41,282 nt of DNA from Nitrospirales bacterium. GTDB lineage: Bacteria; Nitrospirota; Nitrospiria; Nitrospirales; UBA8639. Location: assembly GCA_029261275.1 (NCBI GenBank), contig JAJDBR010000245.1, positions 1-41,282 on the forward strand. Direction: 5' to 3'. The notes beneath the pieces are model-generated. The model had not been told where the DNA came from, did not search any database, and was given only the letters and a program-made list of their open reading frames with translations. Made by a program: the position numbers and the translations under genes. Positions 38,767 to 41,282 of this stretch are shown in pieces (within the stretch, counting starts at the first letter, position 1; each line of letters opens with the position of its first letter).

Positions 38767-39809
38767 GACCCAACCCGTTTCAGGAGTTTGGCAATTCGCT
38801 CATCCTGTCCCCCAAGCTTCACATATTCTTTGTAATATTCCAGAGCTTTTTCTGAGTCATTAAGGTGAAATTCATAGAGCAGCCCCAAATTGTAATGGGC
38901 TTCGGATAAATCTGGGTTGAGGGCTAATGCGGCCCGGTACTGCTCTTCTGCCAACTTCAGTTGGGAAAGGGCAGCATAGACCACGCCTAAGTTAATATGG
39001 GCTTCGGAATTTTCCTGATCCAGCCGGAGGACATTTTTGAACGCCTCGGCTGCTTCTGTGTATTGTTCTTGTTGTTGGTACAACATTCCCAGATTGAAAT
39101 ACGGGTCGACGAGTTGTGGGTGGAGATCGATCACCCGTTGATAGGCGGCGATAGCTTTTTGGGTCTGGTCCGACTGCTGCGCCAATGCTCCTATCATGAG
39201 CCACCCATTCAAATGTTCAGGATTTTGGGCCGTCAATTGTTCAACATACGGCTGTGCCCGCTCGGGCTTGTCCTGCTGTAGGAACCAAAAGGCTAGGCCG
39301 TACAGTGCGTCAAGGTAATGAGGATCCAATTCTAAGACCTTCTGATGTGCTTCTATGGCCTGGGTGGCATCTTGACGTTGATCAAAAAGCGCAGCGAGTG
39401 CCGTCCAGCCTTCCAGATAATGCGGGTAGATCACTGAGGCCTGCCGAAAAGCCTTTTCCGCTTGTTCGAATTGGAATTGATCTTGATAGACAAACCCTAA
39501 ATCCACATACGCTTGAGCAAACGAGGGATAAGCATTGACGGCTTTTTTCAGTGCGACAATGGCCTGTTCCGGTAGGTTGAGTTGGGTCAAGACTAAGCCC
39601 AATAGGTGATGCGCTTCAGCATAGTTAGGATAGAGATGGATCGCATGCTCCAAGGGAGCTTTGGCGGATGCCCACTGATTGTGCTGATAGGCGGTATAGG
39701 CCTGAGAGAAGAGGTCTTGAGCCTCTCCGGCATGACTGTTTGTTTTAGGGCTGAATAGTAAGATGATGGTATAAAACAAGAAAAGATAGGTATTTCGATT
39801 AGAATTCAT
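38763..39809 (-). CDS. Exported TPR-repeat protein (paralogue of 29261-30331)
   Basis: Signal peptide; ~8-9 TPR units; overlaps tonB start by 4 nt; 'EAHHLLGLVLTQLNLPEQAIVALKKAVNAYPSFAQAYVDLGFVY'. Confidence 0.85.
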   Translation of the reverse strand: MNSNRNTYLFLFYTIILLFSPKTNSHAGEAQDLFSQAYTAYQHNQWASAKAPLEHAIHLYPNYAEAHHLLGLVLTQLNLPEQAIVALKKAVNAYPSFAQAYVDLGFVYQDQFQFEQAEKAFRQASVIYPHYLEGWTALAALFDQRQDATQAIEAHQKVLELDPHYLDALYGLAFWFLQQDKPERAQPYVEQLTAQNPEHLNGWLMIGALAQQSDQTQKAIAAYQRVIDLHPQLVDPYFNLGMLYQQQEQYTEAAEAFKNVLRLDQENSEAHINLGVVYAALSQLKLAEEQYRAALALNPDLSEAHYNLGLLYEFHLNDSEKALEYYKEYVKLGGQDERIAKLLKRVGS

Positions 39810-39840
39810 CTTTCCGTCCTTTTGCGTGGGTCGAAAGCAT

Positions 39841-40446
39841 TTACTGTACTAAATCAAATTGAATAGGAATATTGACGGTGGCGGCCACCGGAAAACCACC
39901 ATTCCTTGCTGATTGAAAAGTCCAGAGTGTTGCAGCCTTGATGGCATGGTCATCCAGGAGTGGATAGCCAGAACTTTTGTGGATACTGCCAGATTCTACT
40001 TTCCCGTTGGGCGCAATCTTCAACCGCACGATGACCCGACCGTGCCACCCCTGTTCACGAGCTCGTCTCGGGTATGGTGGGTGTTCTGTTTTCAATGGCT
40101 TAACCGGAGTATGGAGATTTGTGGTTTTGGCTGTGTGATCCAAAAGGATGCGCGACTGAGGAGGGATTGGCTTCATGATTTTCAGTTTTGGAAGAATCAA
40201 GTGGGTAGTGAGGCTCAGGGGATCATGTGTTGGCAATATAGGAATTGGAAATTTTAGGTCCCGAGGTGCCTGTTTAATCACTGCCCCTGTAATTTCTATT
40301 ACCTCTAATGTTTCAATCTCTTCCATGGCAGGCTCCATGCTGTGAGCGACGACCAGAGGGGAAAGAATCAATATGGCTGTTAACCAGAAGCTACCCTGAT
40401 ATGATACCCTTAGTGGAGAGAATATGAGAAATTTAATTATGGCCAT
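39841..40446 (-). CDS. Second TonB C-terminal-domain protein, atypical N-terminus
   Basis: 'HPPYPRRAREQGWHGRVIVRLKIAPNGKVESGSIHKSSGYPLLDDHAIKAATLWTFQSARNGGFPVAATVNIPIQF'; start 40446 preferred within ORF ending 40488. Confidence 0.85.
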   Translation of the reverse strand: MAIIKFLIFSPLRVSYQGSFWLTAILILSPLVVAHSMEPAMEEIETLEVIEITGAVIKQAPRDLKFPIPILPTHDPLSLTTHLILPKLKIMKPIPPQSRILLDHTAKTTNLHTPVKPLKTEHPPYPRRAREQGWHGRVIVRLKIAPNGKVESGSIHKSSGYPLLDDHAIKAATLWTFQSARNGGFPVAATVNIPIQFDLVQ

Positions 40447-40700
40447 TACACCCTGTTCTTTACTATAGGACTGTATCTTTCTCTGCAATCTTATCAGGTT
40501 CTAGGGCCCCGATCTTTGGGAACTATAGCTAGCTCACCCTGAAAAATCACGGGAATGGTTCCCCTGAATGATCCAATACCTCATGAGTGAAGTCACCAAG
40601 CCAGATCCCCTTGGCTTAGCTAGGCTACGAAATTTTCGCAACCAGCAGCTGGTCTAAGAGGTGCGTCGGGAGTACGGTAAAGGATAAATTTTCACAAAGG

Positions 40701-41003
40701 TCAGATCGGGGGAGCTCGGCTGGGAAGGAAAATCTGACGAGGAGCCTTGATCAATGAAGGGGATAGTGGCTGTAAAATGTCGAGTGGTGAAATTTCCGGC
40801 GAGAAAACTTGCGCCTCAGTAGATAGGGCTTGTGCAGCTGTGCACATCCAAGCACAAATACCGGTGGTGTGGGTTTGCGAGGAATGATGCTGATGATCAA
40901 TGGCATGCAAGGCCATATCAGCCTCTAGAGAACCCATGACAAAGATGAGCACCATCGTGAAGGCCAGTGAGAGAGATTTGAGAAATGGCATCATCGAATG
41001 CAA
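40701..41003 (-). CDS. Small exported His/Cys protein, CxWxC family member C
   Basis: Signal/TM 'SLAFTMVLIFVMGSL', 'DHQHHSSQTHTTGICAWMCTAAQ', C-terminal 'SRAPPI'. Confidence 0.65.
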   Translation of the reverse strand: MHSMMPFLKSLSLAFTMVLIFVMGSLEADMALHAIDHQHHSSQTHTTGICAWMCTAAQALSTEAQVFSPEISPLDILQPLSPSLIKAPRQIFLPSRAPPI

Positions 41004-41282
41004 TAAAGTGCGTTGACCAAGTACATTATCTAAATCTAGGGAAAAAATCGTATGAAACTCTGCAATATCCTGTCAAGGCAATGAAAGGAATAGAGAGGGC
41101 AACTCCTCAACCTCAATTTGTTCTGGTTTCTTGACATTATCGGCTGGCTCGAGTTGATTCCCATCGATATTTCGGTATACTAAGGACATTCAAGAGAGCA
41201 GAAGGCTTTCCAGCCAACAATCCCTATCTCTTATAGCGTCGTTCCACATCCATAAACTTTTTCTAAGGTAGCGTGGGCTTAT

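Noticed and set aside
40490-40700. Intergenic region upstream of the atypical TonB gene as a possible riboswitch (e.g. cobalamin)
   Set aside because: No recognisable cobalamin-box or other riboswitch consensus found by eye; an Infernal/Rfam scan would be needed.
41153-41200. Possible sigma-70 promoter (TTGATT-16 bp-TATACT) on the plus strand near the window end
   Set aside because: Plausible by spacing but no downstream gene within the window to support it.

Overview
The window reads as a mostly single-copy bacterial chromosomal segment of moderate GC. Gene content suggests Nitrospirota, possibly a marine Nitrospira-like organism, but that is inference only. Left part: the end of a Tad/Flp pilus locus (CpaF ATPase cut by the window edge, TadB, TadC, a TadD-like TPR lipoprotein), then a large PAS hybrid histidine kinase, an HD-GYP protein, a YihY/BrkB membrane protein and a PhoD-like phosphatase. 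Next come a polyamine pair (AguB, and AguA fused in frame to a DUF559-like domain), an NAD-binding dehydrogenase, an ABC-class ATPase, a second HD-GYP protein, an exported Lon/S16-like domain protein, a HAD protein, a response regulator, a class 3 lipase, a repeat-tailed exported protein, an Slp lipoprotein, a cytochrome c and a COG2187-type kinase. The right ~12 kb (about 29.2-41.0 kb) is a long co-oriented minus-strand locus: two paralogous exported TPR proteins, a TonB-dependent receptor with an N-terminal coiled coil, a BNR/sialidase-fold protein with a CVCCRTHA motif, ExbB, ExbD, a canonical TonB, and a second TonB-C-terminal-domain protein that carries a TonB-box-like sequence. The locus also encodes three small divergent exported proteins sharing a His-rich + CxWxC(x2)[GA]Q + C-terminal R[GA]PP architecture. 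I consider this locus the best candidate for an undescribed system, probably metal (copper?) acquisition or handling. No tRNA, rRNA, CRISPR array or transposase was recognised.
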